A stretch of DNA of 64,000 bases, taken from contig QCFU01000002.1 of NCBI GenBank assembly GCA_003278305.1, positions 1 to 64,000 of the forward strand, read 5' to 3'. The notes under the pieces were generated by a model. It had not been told where the DNA came from and did not search any database. It worked only from the letters and a program-made list of their open reading frames with translations. This DNA is from Prochlorococcus sp. AG-363-M21. GTDB taxonomy: Bacteria > Cyanobacteriota > Cyanobacteriia > PCC-6307 > Cyanobiaceae. The position numbers and the translations under genes were made by a program. Shown here piece after piece: positions 1 to 9,492 of the stretch (position 1 is its first letter; every line of letters begins with the position of its first letter).

Positions 1-106
1 AATTTAAAGGTTGAACAACTAACCAGCCTAATAAATAAAGGATAGGTAAAAGCAATATTGATGGAATCCAGTTTCTGCGCTGAACAATCCAATGCTTAAA
101 AATCAA
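1..106 (-). CDS. Partial gene, putative membrane protein (N-terminus only)
   Basis: Downstream of clpS an open frame on the minus strand runs off the left edge. Read from a TTG at 106 it gives a basic start (MIFKHWIVQRRNW) followed by a hydrophobic stretch (IPSILLLPILYLLGW), which looks like a positively charged N-terminus and a first membrane helix. No in-frame ATG is present, and the frame is open back into the end of clpS, so the start is a guess. I do not recognise the family; an integral membrane protein co-transcribed with clpS is the most that can be inferred from 35 codons. Confidence 0.35.
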   Translation of the reverse strand, partial: MIFKHWIVQRRNWIPSILLLPILYLLGWLVVQPLN

Positions 107-120
107 ACTAATAAATTTAA

Positions 121-432
121 TCAGTTTTCTCGCTCAATAGTACTAGTAAGACCTTTTGCTTTTAAAGACTCTGAATAGAATTCAGCAGGTTCAAGATCGC
201 AAACAATTACTAAGCCCACACCAGTATTATGAGTTGCAAGCATAATTGCTATGGCATCTTGCTCACTTAATTGAGGAACAACCTGACGCAAAGTTGTAAC
301 CACATAGTCCATTGTGTTAACTGGATCATTATGAAGTAACACCTTATATCTAGGCGACTTGTTCCTTAATCGTACAGACTGCTTTTCAACAACCGCCGCA
401 CCGCCAGGGCTACGACCTGGAGTTCCTACCAT
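121..432 (-). CDS. clpS: ATP-dependent Clp protease adaptor ClpS
   Basis: ClpS is the cytosolic adaptor that binds N-degron substrates and delivers them to the Clp ATPase. The core is recognisable by PRYKVLLHNDPVNTMDYVV followed by the helix that ends in QLSEQDAIAIMLATHNTG. I place the start at the ATG at 432 (MVGTPGRSPGGAAVVEK), which gives 103 residues, near the family's usual size. The frame also opens at a GTG at 483, adding 17 residues with no family resemblance, so the start is uncertain. The gene lies just downstream of dapL on the same strand and could be read with it. Confidence 0.9.
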   Translation of the reverse strand: MVGTPGRSPGGAAVVEKQSVRLRNKSPRYKVLLHNDPVNTMDYVVTTLRQVVPQLSEQDAIAIMLATHNTGVGLVIVCDLEPAEFYSESLKAKGLTSTIEREN

Positions 433-493
433 CTGAAAATTGTTGATTTCTTTCAATCTACTTTTCAAGAGGGATAACAACACAAACTCTAAG

Positions 494-1720
494 TCAAATT
501 CTAACTATCCTTTGCATGGCTTCTTCTACATTTTTGCGAGAATTAAAGGCAGAAAGTCTAAAATAGCCTTCTCCTGCAGCGCCGAATCCACTTCCAGGAG
601 TACCTACAACATTGGCCTTATTAAGTAATAAATCAAAGAAATCCCATGAGCTGATTCCATTAGGGGCTCCTATCCATACATAAGGTGCATTTTGTCCTCC
701 ATAAACTTCAAATCCGGATTTTGATAATTGGTTTCTAATAATTTGAGCATTCTCCATATAAAAATGAACCAACTTCTCAATCTGTGACTTTCCATCCAGG
801 GAAAAAGCCGCCTGAGCGCCTCTTTGAACAATATAACTAACACCATTGAACTTAGTACTTTGTCGCCTATTCCACAAAGACCATAAATCTACTGCTTCAC
901 CATTAGCAGTTTTCCCTTTAAGAGACTTTGGGATAACAGTGTAGGCACATCTAGTACCTGTGAAACCAGCATTTTTAGAAAATGAGCGAAATTCAATCGC
1001 ACACTCTCTTGCACCATCTATCTCAAAAATAGAATGTGGCAATGATGGGTCTGTAATAAATGCCTCATAAGCAGCATCAAACAAGATTAGTGCATTATTT
1101 TTGATGGCATATTCCACCCAATCAGCCAAATGCTCCTTAGTAGCAACTGCACCTGTTGGATTATTTGGAAAACACAAATAAATCAAATCAACTGGTGAAG
1201 TAGGAATTTCCGCGACAAAGCCATTAGTTGCATCTAATGCAATGTATGAAAGCCCCTCATATCGACTATTGGAGCCAGAAAATCCAGTATTACCAGCCAT
1301 TACATTGCTATCTACATAAACTGGATAGACAGGGTCAGTTACTGCAATGCGATTCCCATCGCCAATAATATCCAAAATGTTACTGCTATCACATTTGGAA
1401 CCATCGGAAACAAAGATTTCGTCTTCAGCAATTTTGCATCCTCTAGATTGAAAAGCATTTTCGGCTATCGCTTCCCTTAACCAAAGATAACCCTGCTCAG
1501 GCCCATATCCGTGAAAGCCATTATTTGTTGCCATCTCTTCAATAGCTTCTTTCATTGCTTGACAACAAGCCAGAGGAAGAGGTTCTGTAACATCTCCTAT
1601 ACCAAGTCTGATTAAGTTCGTATCTGGGTTTGATTCACTATAAGCATTTACTCTTCTTGCAATCTCAGGGAAAAGATATCCCGCCTTGAGTTTTAGATAA
1701 TTTCCGTTGACCTGAACCAC
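494..1720 (-). CDS. dapL: LL-diaminopimelate aminotransferase
   Basis: This PLP enzyme converts tetrahydrodipicolinate directly to LL-diaminopimelate, the cyanobacterial and plant shortcut in lysine and peptidoglycan-precursor synthesis. It has 408 residues, the family's normal length. The N-terminus ([22 protein letters not shown]) is diagnostic of Dap[17 protein letters not shown] and the PLP-lysine region [15 protein letters not shown] show the class I/II aminotransferase fold. The start is a GTG at 1720. A 94-bp gap separates it from the divergent radical SAM gene, so promoters for both must lie there. Confidence 0.95.
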   Translation of the reverse strand: MVQVNGNYLKLKAGYLFPEIARRVNAYSESNPDTNLIRLGIGDVTEPLPLACCQAMKEAIEEMATNNGFHGYGPEQGYLWLREAIAENAFQSRGCKIAEDEIFVSDGSKCDSSNILDIIGDGNRIAVTDPVYPVYVDSNVMAGNTGFSGSNSRYEGLSYIALDATNGFVAEIPTSPVDLIYLCFPNNPTGAVATKEHLADWVEYAIKNNALILFDAAYEAFITDPSLPHSIFEIDGARECAIEFRSFSKNAGFTGTRCAYTVIPKSLKGKTANGEAVDLWSLWNRRQSTKFNGVSYIVQRGAQAAFSLDGKSQIEKLVHFYMENAQIIRNQLSKSGFEVYGGQNAPYVWIGAPNGISSWDFFDLLLNKANVVGTPGSGFGAAGEGYFRLSAFNSRKNVEEAMQRIVRI

Positions 1721-1814
1721 GAGAAAAAAGAATTTTAAACTCTTTCATACTGCTATGAAATGTACCCCTGTGTTAACTAAATACATACGATATATATGAA
1801 AAGGTTTTTCAACT

Positions 1815-4481
1815 TTGACAATCGTTTCAAGAATTAATTCAAAAACCACCAAACCTTTCGATCAAATTGATTTTGATCAACTAATTAGCAATGAGATCCA
1901 TAAACCAGCTCAATACATGGGATATGAGCTTGGTGTAGAGAAGAAAGATTGGTGCTCCAAAAAGGTCCATTGGGTGCTTAGTTATCCAGAAATATATGAA
2001 GTTGGAGCCAGCAATTTAGGGCATATCATTCTTTATTCCATTCTTAACAATCTTCCTCATCAAATATGCGACCGGGCTTATCTTCCAGAGAAGGATTTAA
2101 CACGTGTTCTAAGAGCACAATCAATCCCATTGTTTGGAATTGAATCCCGCAAGCCTTTACGGACCTTTGATCTTTTAGGTTTTAGTCTTAGTTATGAGTT
2201 GGGTGCTACAAACATCTTAGAGATGCTTGACTTGGCACAAATAGAAATTTTTTCTAACGAAAGGGAAAACCTCTGTGTAAATGACCCTTTGGCAAGTCCA
2301 TTGATTTTTGCAGGTGGGCCAACAGCAACTAGCAATCCTGAACCTTATGCAGACTTCTTTGACTTTTTTGCACTTGGAGATGGTGAGGAACTCCTGCCAG
2401 AAATAGGGTTAGTTTTTAATGAATCAAAAAAATTAGGCCTAAAGCGTTCGGAATGCTTACTTTATTTATCTGAAGTACCAGGAATATATGTTCCTTCCTT
2501 ATATCAACAAGTCAAGAATTCTTCATTGATTAAACCTTTAATACAAAATGCTCCAGAAAAAATAACTCGACGAGTTGCTAATCCTATCCCTTATTACGGA
2601 ACGGGATTAGTTCCTAATATTGAGACCGTTCATGATCGTCTCACAATTGAGATCAGAAGAGGCTGCACAAGAGGATGTCGTTTTTGCCAACCAGGAATGC
2701 TAACCAGACCAGCAAGAGATGTTCACCCGAATGACATAATCAACTCTGTAGAACAAGGAATAGGAAAGACTGGATATAGTGATTTTTCACTTTTATCTCT
2801 AAGTTGTAGTGATTACTTAGCCTTACCAGCAGTTGGAGTTGAGCTTAAGAACCGATTATCAGACAAAAATATAACCTTGCAACTTCCTAGTCAAAGAGTA
2901 GATAGATTCAATGATGATATTGCTCATATTTTAGGAGGAACAAGAAAAGCCGGCTTAACCTTCGCTCCAGAAGCAGGAACGCAAAGACTCAGAAACATCA
3001 TCAACAAAGGACTTACTGATGAAGAACTATTGAATGGGATTCGCAAGGCTATGGAAAATGGTTATAAAAAAGTGAAGTTGTATTTCATGATTGGTCTACC
3101 AGGAGAAACAGATGAAGACGTTCTTGGAATTACCAAAACATGTTCATGGCTTCAAAAAGAATGCAAATTTATAGGTCATCTAAATCTCAATATCACAATC
3201 AGTAATTTTACTCCTAAACCTCACACACCATTTCAATGGCATAGCGTTTCAAAAATGGAATTTATCAGGCTGCAAAAACTTCTCAAAGAATCCTTTCGTT
3301 CGTTAAGAGGCATCAAAGTAAATTTTACTGACGTAAGAATTTCTTGCATTGAAGATTTCCTTGGCCGAGGAGATCGAAATTTAGCTCCTGTTATCAAAGA
3401 AGCGTGGGAGGCAGGCGCAGGAATGGATGCATGGTATGAGTCGCAAGACAAGGCGTATGCAGCATGGTCTTCTGCAATCAAGAAAACAGGTCTAAATGAA
3501 AAACTTAGAAAACTTGAGATGGGTAATTGGGGAATCGCTAAATCATTTAAAAAAGAAGACTTAGTCCAATTCTGCTTACAACCACTCCCATGGGACCATA
3601 TTGATACTGGTATTACTAAGAAATGGCTAATAAAAGATTTTCAATTAGCTCTTAATGAAACAGTCGTTGAAGATTGTTCATTTAATGCTTGTAGTAGTTG
3701 TGGGGTATGCGGGCCTGAATTGGGGCACAACCAAATAGTGGATCCACCCGATATACCAACTCTTAGGATTTCACACCAACCTCCTACTGAAAGGCTTTGT
3801 CGTCTCAGAATTCGCTTTGAAAAGAAGAGTCCAATGCATCTAATCAGTCATTTAGATCTTATGAGAATCTTTGAGAGGAGTTTACGAAGAAGCCAATTAC
3901 CTGTTAGTTACTCTGGTGGTTTTCATCCATTACCAAGAATAGAATTTGCACTTGCATTACCACTGGGGGTTGAAGCATTAGGAGAATGGATGCAGCTTGA
4001 TTTTTTTTCTAAGGTAGACCCAGAAATTACACTTAAACAAATCCAAGCTTATTTACCCAATGGAGTAAATTTACTTTATATAGAAGAAGTACCAATCAAA
4101 AAGATAAGTCTTTCTCAAGAAATTTCTGAAGCAAAGTGGTGTTTCAAATTAACTACCGTCTCAAAAAAATTACTTGAATTAACAGAATTAAATAAAGGTA
4201 TTCATAGTATCTTAAATAAAAAGAAGTTGATATGGATAGATAATGATAAAAAAGGAAGGCGTAGAGAAAGAGATTTTAAAAAAGAATTAAAAAGTCTGAA
4301 AATAAAGAATTATAATTTATTAGGGAAAGATCATATTGAGATTGAATTTGACTCTCTAATTACCTCTATAGGAGGAAGCATAAAACCAAATTATATTAAA
4401 AGCTGGCTTGAAGAATCTTTAAATGAGTCTCTGGAGATAAAAGAACTAAAAAGAATTCAATTAGTCTTAAAAGGGTGCTAA
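1815..4481 (+). CDS. Radical SAM protein with C-terminal DUF2344 domain
   Basis: This 888-residue protein joins a radical SAM module to a DUF2344 (TIGR03936-like) domain, an arrangement common in cyanobacteria and clostridia (TIGR03960 family). The SAM [4Fe-4S] motif is RGCTRGCRFCQ, with Cys284, Cys288 and Cys291. Residues 1-270 resemble the B12-binding-like N-terminus of such proteins. A Cys-rich patch (ACSSCGVCG, near residue 630) precedes the DUF2344 domain, which starts near RLRIRFEKKSPMHLISHLDL. The start appears to be a TTG at 1815, since the next Met is at residue 35. The substrate is unknown; related proteins are loosely linked to tRNA or rRNA modification, but nothing here proves that. 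Confidence 0.85.
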   Translation: MTIVSRINSKTTKPFDQIDFDQLISNEIHKPAQYMGYELGVEKKDWCSKKVHWVLSYPEIYEVGASNLGHIILYSILNNLPHQICDRAYLPEKDLTRVLRAQSIPLFGIESRKPLRTFDLLGFSLSYELGATNILEMLDLAQIEIFSNERENLCVNDPLASPLIFAGGPTATSNPEPYADFFDFFALGDGEELLPEIGLVFNESKKLGLKRSECLLYLSEVPGIYVPSLYQQVKNSSLIKPLIQNAPEKITRRVANPIPYYGTGLVPNIETVHDRLTIEIRRGCTRGCRFCQPGMLTRPARDVHPNDIINSVEQGIGKTGYSDFSLLSLSCSDYLALPAVGVELKNRLSDKNITLQLPSQRVDRFNDDIAHILGGTRKAGLTFAPEAGTQRLRNIINKGLTDEELLNGIRKAMENGYKKVKLYFMIGLPGETDEDVLGITKTCSWLQKECKFIGHLNLNITISNFTPKPHTPFQWHSVSKMEFIRLQKLLKESFRSLRGIKVNFTDVRISCIEDFLGRGDRNLAPVIKEAWEAGAGMDAWYESQDKAYAAWSSAIKKTGLNEKLRKLEMGNWGIAKSFKKEDLVQFCLQPLPWDHIDTGITKKWLIKDFQLALNETVVEDCSFNACSSCGVCGPELGHNQIVDPPDIPTLRISHQPPTERLCRLRIRFEKKSPMHLISHLDLMRIFERSLRRSQLPVSYSGGFHPLPRIEFALALPLGVEALGEWMQLDFFSKVDPEITLKQIQAYLPNGVNLLYIEEVPIKKISLSQEISEAKWCFKLTTVSKKLLELTELNKGIHSILNKKKLIWIDNDKKGRRRERDFKKELKSLKIKNYNLLGKDHIEIEFDSLITSIGGSIKPNYIKSWLEESLNESLEIKELKRIQLVLKGC

Positions 4482-4720
4482 TATTAAAAATGTGTTAGCG
4501 AAATAGCTCATTTTGAGCTTTGCAACCAAAGTTTTTGGAAGAAAGTCTGTTCTCTACTAAAGAAATCCAGGAAGAAACATCTGGATATTAAAATCCCTTT
4601 CTGATAGGAACGTTAAAAAATTCTTCCAAAGAGCTCTGGATTATTAATTATTAGCTAACTCTTTGCAGAGAATCTGCAAGGTAATTCACAAGTCAGCCAA
4701 GCAGGATTTTACTTTTTTAT
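4482..4720 (+). promoter_or_regulatory. Structured leader region upstream of RNase E
   Basis: This 239-nt gap before rne contains several complementary elements: a hairpin AGCTCA/TGAGCT (4505-4519); a 12-bp long-range helix pairing 4532-4543 with 4621-4632 (core TTTGGAAGAA with TTCTTCCAAA); a hairpin inside it, ATCCAG/CTGGAT (4565-4586); and a hairpin of 7 bp plus two flanking pairs with a GAA loop (4661-4681), 39 nt before the start codon. Long, self-regulatory rne leaders are known in E. coli and reported in cyanobacteria. That this leader has such a role is inference. Confidence 0.5.
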
Positions 4721-6559
4721 ATGCCGCAAAAAATTGTCATCGATGAAGATGTAAGAATCGCAGCGTTGCTGACCGATGAGCGAGTAGACGAATTAATCGT
4801 CGCACAAGGTCGCTATCAAATTGGCGATGTCTATTTAGGAAGAATTGAAAATGTTCTACCTGGAATAGATGCAGCTTTTGTAAATATTGGAGCAAGTGAA
4901 AAAAATGGATTTATTCATGTTACAGATCTTGGTCCTTTAAGACGCCATAAAAATGCAGCAAGCATTAATGAATTGCTTGATCCACATCAAAAAGTAATAG
5001 TTCAAGTAATGAAAGAGCCTACAGGCTCTAAAGGCCCACGGTTAACAGGAAAGCTTTCACTGCCTGGCAGATATCTTGTCCTGCAACCAAATGGTCAAGG
5101 TGTAAATATATCTAGAAACATTAATGCAGAAAATGAACGGAATCGATTAAGGGCACTTGGCGTATTAATCAAACCACCAGGTACAGGTCTCTTAATTCGT
5201 TCTGAAGCAAATGAAGTTAATGAAGAGTTAATTATAAATGACCTAGAAAAACTTCTTAAACAATGGGAGTCAATCCTAAGTGCTTCTGAAACCTCATCCC
5301 CACCAATCTTACTAAATAGAGAAGAAGACTTTATTAATAGAGTCCTTCGAGATAATGCATCTACAAATCTTTCTAAAGTTATTGTTAATAATTCTGATTC
5401 ATTAGAAAAAGCAAAAGCGTTTCTAGGTGAAGAAACAAATATAGTAATTGAAGAACATAAGCATCCAACAAATCTATTAGAACATTATAAAATAGATACC
5501 ACAATCTACAACTCTTTAAAGCCAAGAGTAGACTTACCTTCTGGTGGTTATATAATTATTGAGCCAACAGAAGCCTTAACCGTTATTGATGTAAATTCAG
5601 GTTCTTTTACGAAATCTGCTAATTCTAGAGAAACAGTTCTTTGGACCAATTGTGAAGCTGCTGTTGAAATAGCCAGACAACTGAAGCTTAGAAATATTGG
5701 CGGTGTAATTATTATTGATTTTATTGATATGGAATCAAGAAGAGATCAACTACAATTATTAGAATATTTCACATCAGCAATAAAAAATGATAAGTCAAGA
5801 CCACAGATAGCTCAACTAACAGAGCTTGGATTAGTTGAGTTGACTAGAAAAAGACAAGGTCAAAATATATATGAACTTTTCAGTAAAACCTGCTCAGAAT
5901 GTGAAGGTCTTGGGCATTTAGTAGAAATACCAAAGAAAGATGATATTCAACCAATAGCTAGCAAGGGTGGCTTAATACAATCAGAAGAATCGAACAAAAA
6001 AACAAGCAAATGGAACGACAAAAGTAAAAATTCAGATCCTGTTGAAGTCAACAAAGAAGCTTCTATAACTAATAGTATTGAAAATACAAATCAGGAAAAT
6101 GATTCAGAATCATTTAATTCCAAACAAGAAACAGAAATTGTAAATTTAGAAATGGATGAAGAGCATGAAAATGTATTTAGTCATCTTGGAATCAACCCAG
6201 CAATATTAATTGAAGATCAAGCATCTAATAAAAATCTGATGGTAAATATAATTAGGTCTGAGACACCTAAGAAGGTAAACCTAGAGAAATCTGATGATAA
6301 AGCTATAAATAATTCAAGTACTATTCTTAATGGTCAGAACATGATGAAAAATAAAGAAGATAATCAGGTTTTTGAACAAGGTGTTAAAGATAATTTATCC
6401 TCAGATTTAGATCTTAATATCGATGAAAGTATTAATTCAAATCTAGAAGGCGAGTCAATTATCAACAAAGAGCAAGAGCATCCTCAGGAATCAATTGAAG
6501 CTGAAGAAGATTTAGATGAACCTCGAAGAAGAAGGAGAAGATCTTCTGCATCTAATTAA
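4721..6559 (+). CDS. rne: Ribonuclease E/G
   Basis: This endoribonuclease starts decay and maturation of many RNAs. In its 612 residues, an S1 RNA-binding domain lies at about 35-115, the DNase I-like catalytic part carries the metal ligands Asp290 (TVIDVNSGSF) and Asp333 (IIIDFIDM), and the zinc-link pair is Cys391/Cys394 (CSECEG). Residues from about 400 onward are an Asn/Glu/Ser-rich, probably unfolded tail. It ends in PRRRRRRSSASN (601-612), matching the arginine-rich C-terminal peptide that recruits PNPase in cyanobacterial RNase E. The long leader upstream suggests post-transcriptional control. rnhB follows immediately. Confidence 0.96.
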   Translation: MPQKIVIDEDVRIAALLTDERVDELIVAQGRYQIGDVYLGRIENVLPGIDAAFVNIGASEKNGFIHVTDLGPLRRHKNAASINELLDPHQKVIVQVMKEPTGSKGPRLTGKLSLPGRYLVLQPNGQGVNISRNINAENERNRLRALGVLIKPPGTGLLIRSEANEVNEELIINDLEKLLKQWESILSASETSSPPILLNREEDFINRVLRDNASTNLSKVIVNNSDSLEKAKAFLGEETNIVIEEHKHPTNLLEHYKIDTTIYNSLKPRVDLPSGGYIIIEPTEALTVIDVNSGSFTKSANSRETVLWTNCEAAVEIARQLKLRNIGGVIIIDFIDMESRRDQLQLLEYFTSAIKNDKSRPQIAQLTELGLVELTRKRQGQNIYELFSKTCSECEGLGHLVEIPKKDDIQPIASKGGLIQSEESNKKTSKWNDKSKNSDPVEVNKEASITNSIENTNQENDSESFNSKQETEIVNLEMDEEHENVFSHLGINPAILIEDQASNKNLMVNIIRSETPKKVNLEKSDDKAINNSSTILNGQNMMKNKEDNQVFEQGVKDNLSSDLDLNIDESINSNLEGESIINKEQEHPQESIEAEEDLDEPRRRRRRSSASN

Positions 6560-6560
6560 T

Positions 6561-7151
6561 GTGACAAAAAAACAAATAATTGCTGGAATAGATGAAGTAG
6601 GTAAAGGTGCACTATTTGGTCCTGTTTTTGCAGGTGCAGTAATACTTAAAAAAAAAAGTCAGGTAACTTTAATTGGCGCAGGACTTAAAGATAGTAAGTT
6701 ATTAACATCAAAATCTAGGGCTACTTTAGTACCTTTAATTCAACAACTTTCAATGGGTTGGGGAATAGGAGAGGCTTCTGTAAATGAAATTGAATTACTA
6801 GGAATAAGAGAAGCAACAGAAAAGGCAATGTTACGAGCAATCTATAGACTTCCAATCGAACCTGAACTTCTTTTAATTGATGGCGTTTTACCTCTTAGGA
6901 CTTGGGAAGGTAACCAAAAGACCTTAATCAAAGGCGATAGATATTCACCAGAAATAGCAGCAGCAAGTGTTTTAGCAAAAGAGGCTAGAGATTCTCTTAT
7001 CAGAGATCTTGCATCGACATTTCCCAAGTACTCCTTAGAAAAAAATGTTGGTTATGGAACAGAAGTTCATCGGAAAGCGTTACAAAAGTTTGGGCCTACA
7101 AAATTGCACAGATTGTCATTTCTTTCAAAAATTATTTCACCCAAAAAATAA
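6561..7151 (+). CDS. rnhB: Ribonuclease HII
   Basis: RNase HII removes ribonucleotides from DNA and RNA primers from DNA. The catalytic carboxylates sit in IAGIDEVGKGALFGPV, followed by the typical GLKDSKLL and LLIDGVLPL segments and the C-terminal VGYGTEVHRKAL. I chose the GTG at 6561, one base after the rne stop codon, because the conserved block starts a few residues later; an in-frame ATG at 6516 inside rne would add 15 poorly conserved residues. At 196 residues it is a normal length. It is probably translated from the rne transcript. It ends directly against the convergent gene at 7152. Confidence 0.93.
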   Translation: MTKKQIIAGIDEVGKGALFGPVFAGAVILKKKSQVTLIGAGLKDSKLLTSKSRATLVPLIQQLSMGWGIGEASVNEIELLGIREATEKAMLRAIYRLPIEPELLLIDGVLPLRTWEGNQKTLIKGDRYSPEIAAASVLAKEARDSLIRDLASTFPKYSLEKNVGYGTEVHRKALQKFGPTKLHRLSFLSKIISPKK

Positions 7152-7691
7152 CTATTCCTCTTCACACCATTGCCTGAAATCTTCTATCAATTGCTTGGAT
7201 ACCCTCCCTTTGATACCCAGCAATATGCCGTTTAATATTGATTGTCCTGTAGATTCCAAGATTTTTGGTGGAATCAATCTTAATAGCGGTGGCTGACTAA
7301 CCGTGACGCCTAACAATGCTTCACCTTCCAAACCTCTGTCAGTTGCTCTAAGATTCGCATCAAGCATTAACTGAAAATCTTCAACTAGACCCAATCCATC
7401 CAAAGTGCTATCGGTTGCATGCATTCTTAATAGGTTCTCACTATTAACAACTGCAATTGCCACTACAGGATTTACTTGAAGTTGAAAAACCTTGAAGCTG
7501 GTCACTTTATAACTAAAATTACCTCCACCCAAAGCAACAAGTTTGTTCGAATCCAGCATTGCACCAACAACCCTTTCCTGTTGTAGTAGATAATCAGGAA
7601 GTCGCTCTACATTGCTTGTAACTGGCAAGTCAATTTTTTGCCTTGCATTAAAGGCCAAGGACATGATTGACAACAGACGCGGCATGATCAT
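7152..7691 (-). CDS. DUF1997 family protein
   Basis: This 179-residue protein belongs to DUF1997, a family found in cyanobacteria and plastids with no settled function. Features that led to the call are a central beta-rich stretch (FSYKVTSFKVFQLQVNPVV), LMLDANLRATDRGLEGEALLGV and the C-terminal run LLRLIPPKILESTGQSIL. The alternating hydrophobic pattern and family precedent suggest a lipid- or hydrophobic-ligand-binding fold rather than an enzyme, but that is inference. There is no signal peptide or membrane helix. The start could be the ATG at 7691 or 7685. It ends with no gap against rnhB. Confidence 0.75.
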   Translation of the reverse strand: MIMPRLLSIMSLAFNARQKIDLPVTSNVERLPDYLLQQERVVGAMLDSNKLVALGGGNFSYKVTSFKVFQLQVNPVVAIAVVNSENLLRMHATDSTLDGLGLVEDFQLMLDANLRATDRGLEGEALLGVTVSQPPLLRLIPPKILESTGQSILNGILLGIKGRVSKQLIEDFRQWCEEE

Positions 7692-7718
7692 ATCTGCACT
7701 TATGCTCTTTTTTCACTA

Positions 7719-8561
7719 ATGCCAACTCAAGTGGCCTATCTCGGACCAAAAGGAACATATGCAGAGCAAGCTGCTTGTGAATTAGCAAAGCTTGAAAAGC
7801 TTGACCAGGCCGAGCTTTTTCCTTTGCCTGGCCTTAGATCAGTAATTGAATATGTTGCAAATAAACATTGTGAAGCTGCTGTAGTACCTATAGAGAATTC
7901 TGTGGAAGGTGGAGTATCTGCAACTTTAGACGCTTTATGGAGCAATCCAGATCTATTTATCAAAAGAGCCTTAGTCCTACCTATAAGGCATGCATTAATA
8001 GGCAGTGGCTCTCTAAATGAAATTTCTGAAGTTTTATCTCATCCACAAGCATTGGCTCAATGCAGTGGGTGGCTAAACAAGAATCTACCTAACGCAATAC
8101 AACTGCCCACAAATTCAACCTCTGCAGCTGTCAAAATGGTCCGAGGTAGCAAATTCAGAGCTGCTATAGGCTCACGGGCAATGCTACCCGAAAAAGACAT
8201 TACAGAGCTTGCTTACCCAATCAATGACGTTGCAGGAAATTGCACTCGTTTTATTTTGCTAAAAAATACAGAAAGTTCAAAAAAGGGAGATCTTGCAAGT
8301 ATTGCATTTTCATTAAAGTCAAACACTCCAGGCGCTTTATTAAAAGCATTAGATTGCATCGCAAATCTGGGATTAAATATGAGTCGCATAGAATCTCGAC
8401 CTTCAAAAAGAGAATTAGGAGAATATGTTTTCTTCATTGATATAGAAATAAAACAAAAGTCAATAGATATGCATAATGACTTATTACCTAAATTAAAAGT
8501 ATTTTGTGACCATATAGTTCACTTCGGAACATACTCAAATGCCTCAATAGAAATAGATTAA
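7719..8561 (+). CDS. pheA: Prephenate dehydratase
   Basis: This enzyme makes phenylpyruvate from prephenate, the phenylalanine branch of aromatic synthesis; tyrA at 56.4 kb supplies the tyrosine branch. The N-terminal catalytic domain (about 1-180) carries YLGPKGTYAEQAA, VVPIENSVEGGVSATLDAL and the conserved Thr-Arg-Phe in NDVAGNCTRFILL. The C-terminal ACT domain (about 190-280), with GALLKALDCIANLGLNMSRI and ESRP, is the usual site for phenylalanine feedback inhibition. At 280 residues it is full length and has no fused chorismate mutase. It ends one base before the convergent methyltransferase gene. Confidence 0.95.
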   Translation: MPTQVAYLGPKGTYAEQAACELAKLEKLDQAELFPLPGLRSVIEYVANKHCEAAVVPIENSVEGGVSATLDALWSNPDLFIKRALVLPIRHALIGSGSLNEISEVLSHPQALAQCSGWLNKNLPNAIQLPTNSTSAAVKMVRGSKFRAAIGSRAMLPEKDITELAYPINDVAGNCTRFILLKNTESSKKGDLASIAFSLKSNTPGALLKALDCIANLGLNMSRIESRPSKRELGEYVFFIDIEIKQKSIDMHNDLLPKLKVFCDHIVHFGTYSNASIEID

Positions 8562-8562
8562 T

Positions 8563-9492
8563 TTAGTCCTTTAACTTAAAAACTCCAAACTGCATTAAAC
8601 CCATAGAAAAAGCCCATCTCATTAGAAGAATTGTGGGGATCTCCCTCAAACCTTGAACAAATGAACTTGGGCCCAATTCCAAAAAAACATTTGGGCTCTT
8701 TATTCCTTCTAAGATAGAGTCTATCCAAGAGGGTAAAGTAAATCTAGTCCAATCTTGTGTTTCTACTAAACGATTATTGTAATTACTATTTAATAAATTA
8801 TTCTTGAAAGAAAGAATGCTTGAAAATTCTGGATGAGACCATTGATTTAAAAGCTGTTTCATTACTATCTTTTCAATAAGATTCATAGGCTTATCTTTAA
8901 TATTCCTTTTATTCCAATCGGCTACAGACAAAATGCCACCAGGTCGTAAAACACGGAGCATTTGATCTGCATAAAGTTGCTTATTTGGCATATGTGCGCC
9001 AGCTTCAACACTCCAAATACCATCAAAAGTATCCTCTTCTAATTGCAAATCCAGGGCATCCATTACTTCAAATCGACATGTTAAATGTTCTGGGGTTAAC
9101 TCATTTGCTCGCTTTACCTGTTCTTTGCTAATACTAATTCCCAATACATCAAATTGATATTCACTTGCAAGAATTCTTGCACTTCCTCCTATGCCACATC
9201 CCACATCGAGTATTTTCGAACCTTTAGGAAGATTCTTTAAACCACTCCAAGACACTAATTGATGAACAAATTCTATTTTTGCATGCTTAAAGTCATTCTT
9301 AAGAAAATTAGAATTGTAATATCCAAGATGAATATGTTCGCCCCATAATCTTTCCAACAATCTATCATTCGTCCATGCATCATAAGCGAAAGAAACTGAT
9401 TCTTTCGATCTATATTTTCTATTACTCTTAAACCAATTAAATACAGCTATTAAGCCAATACATAAAACAATAAGTATTAAAAAGGTATACAT
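8563..9492 (-). CDS. MPBQ/MSBQ methyltransferase (tocopherol/plastoquinone pathway)
   Basis: This SAM-dependent methyltransferase closely resembles Synechocystis Sll0418 as I recall it, which methylates 2-methyl-6-phytyl- and 2-methyl-6-solanyl-benzoquinone on the way to tocopherol and plastoquinone. It has one N-terminal membrane anchor (FLILIVLCIGLIAVFNWF). The SAM motif is ILDVGCGIGGSARILA, and the segments WSVEAGAHMP, LNQWSHPEFSSI and REIPTILLMRWAFSMGL are shared with that enzyme. The 309 residues and the anchor fit a thylakoid or inner-envelope enzyme. Gamma-tocopherol methyltransferases are related but usually lack this anchor and C-terminus. The gene overlaps the upstream Lon-N gene by one base (TAATG), so the two are probably translationally coupled. 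Confidence 0.88.
   Translation of the reverse strand: MYTFLILIVLCIGLIAVFNWFKSNRKYRSKESVSFAYDAWTNDRLLERLWGEHIHLGYYNSNFLKNDFKHAKIEFVHQLVSWSGLKNLPKGSKILDVGCGIGGSARILASEYQFDVLGISISKEQVKRANELTPEHLTCRFEVMDALDLQLEEDTFDGIWSVEAGAHMPNKQLYADQMLRVLRPGGILSVADWNKRNIKDKPMNLIEKIVMKQLLNQWSHPEFSSILSFKNNLLNSNYNNRLVETQDWTRFTLPSWIDSILEGIKSPNVFLELGPSSFVQGLREIPTILLMRWAFSMGLMQFGVFKLKD

Noticed and set aside
3233-3481. Open frame antisense to the radical SAM gene
   Set aside because: Shadow of a clear coding frame, without ribosome-binding site or protein features. The same holds for other antisense frames, for example 17024-17227 and 18453-18698 in gltB.
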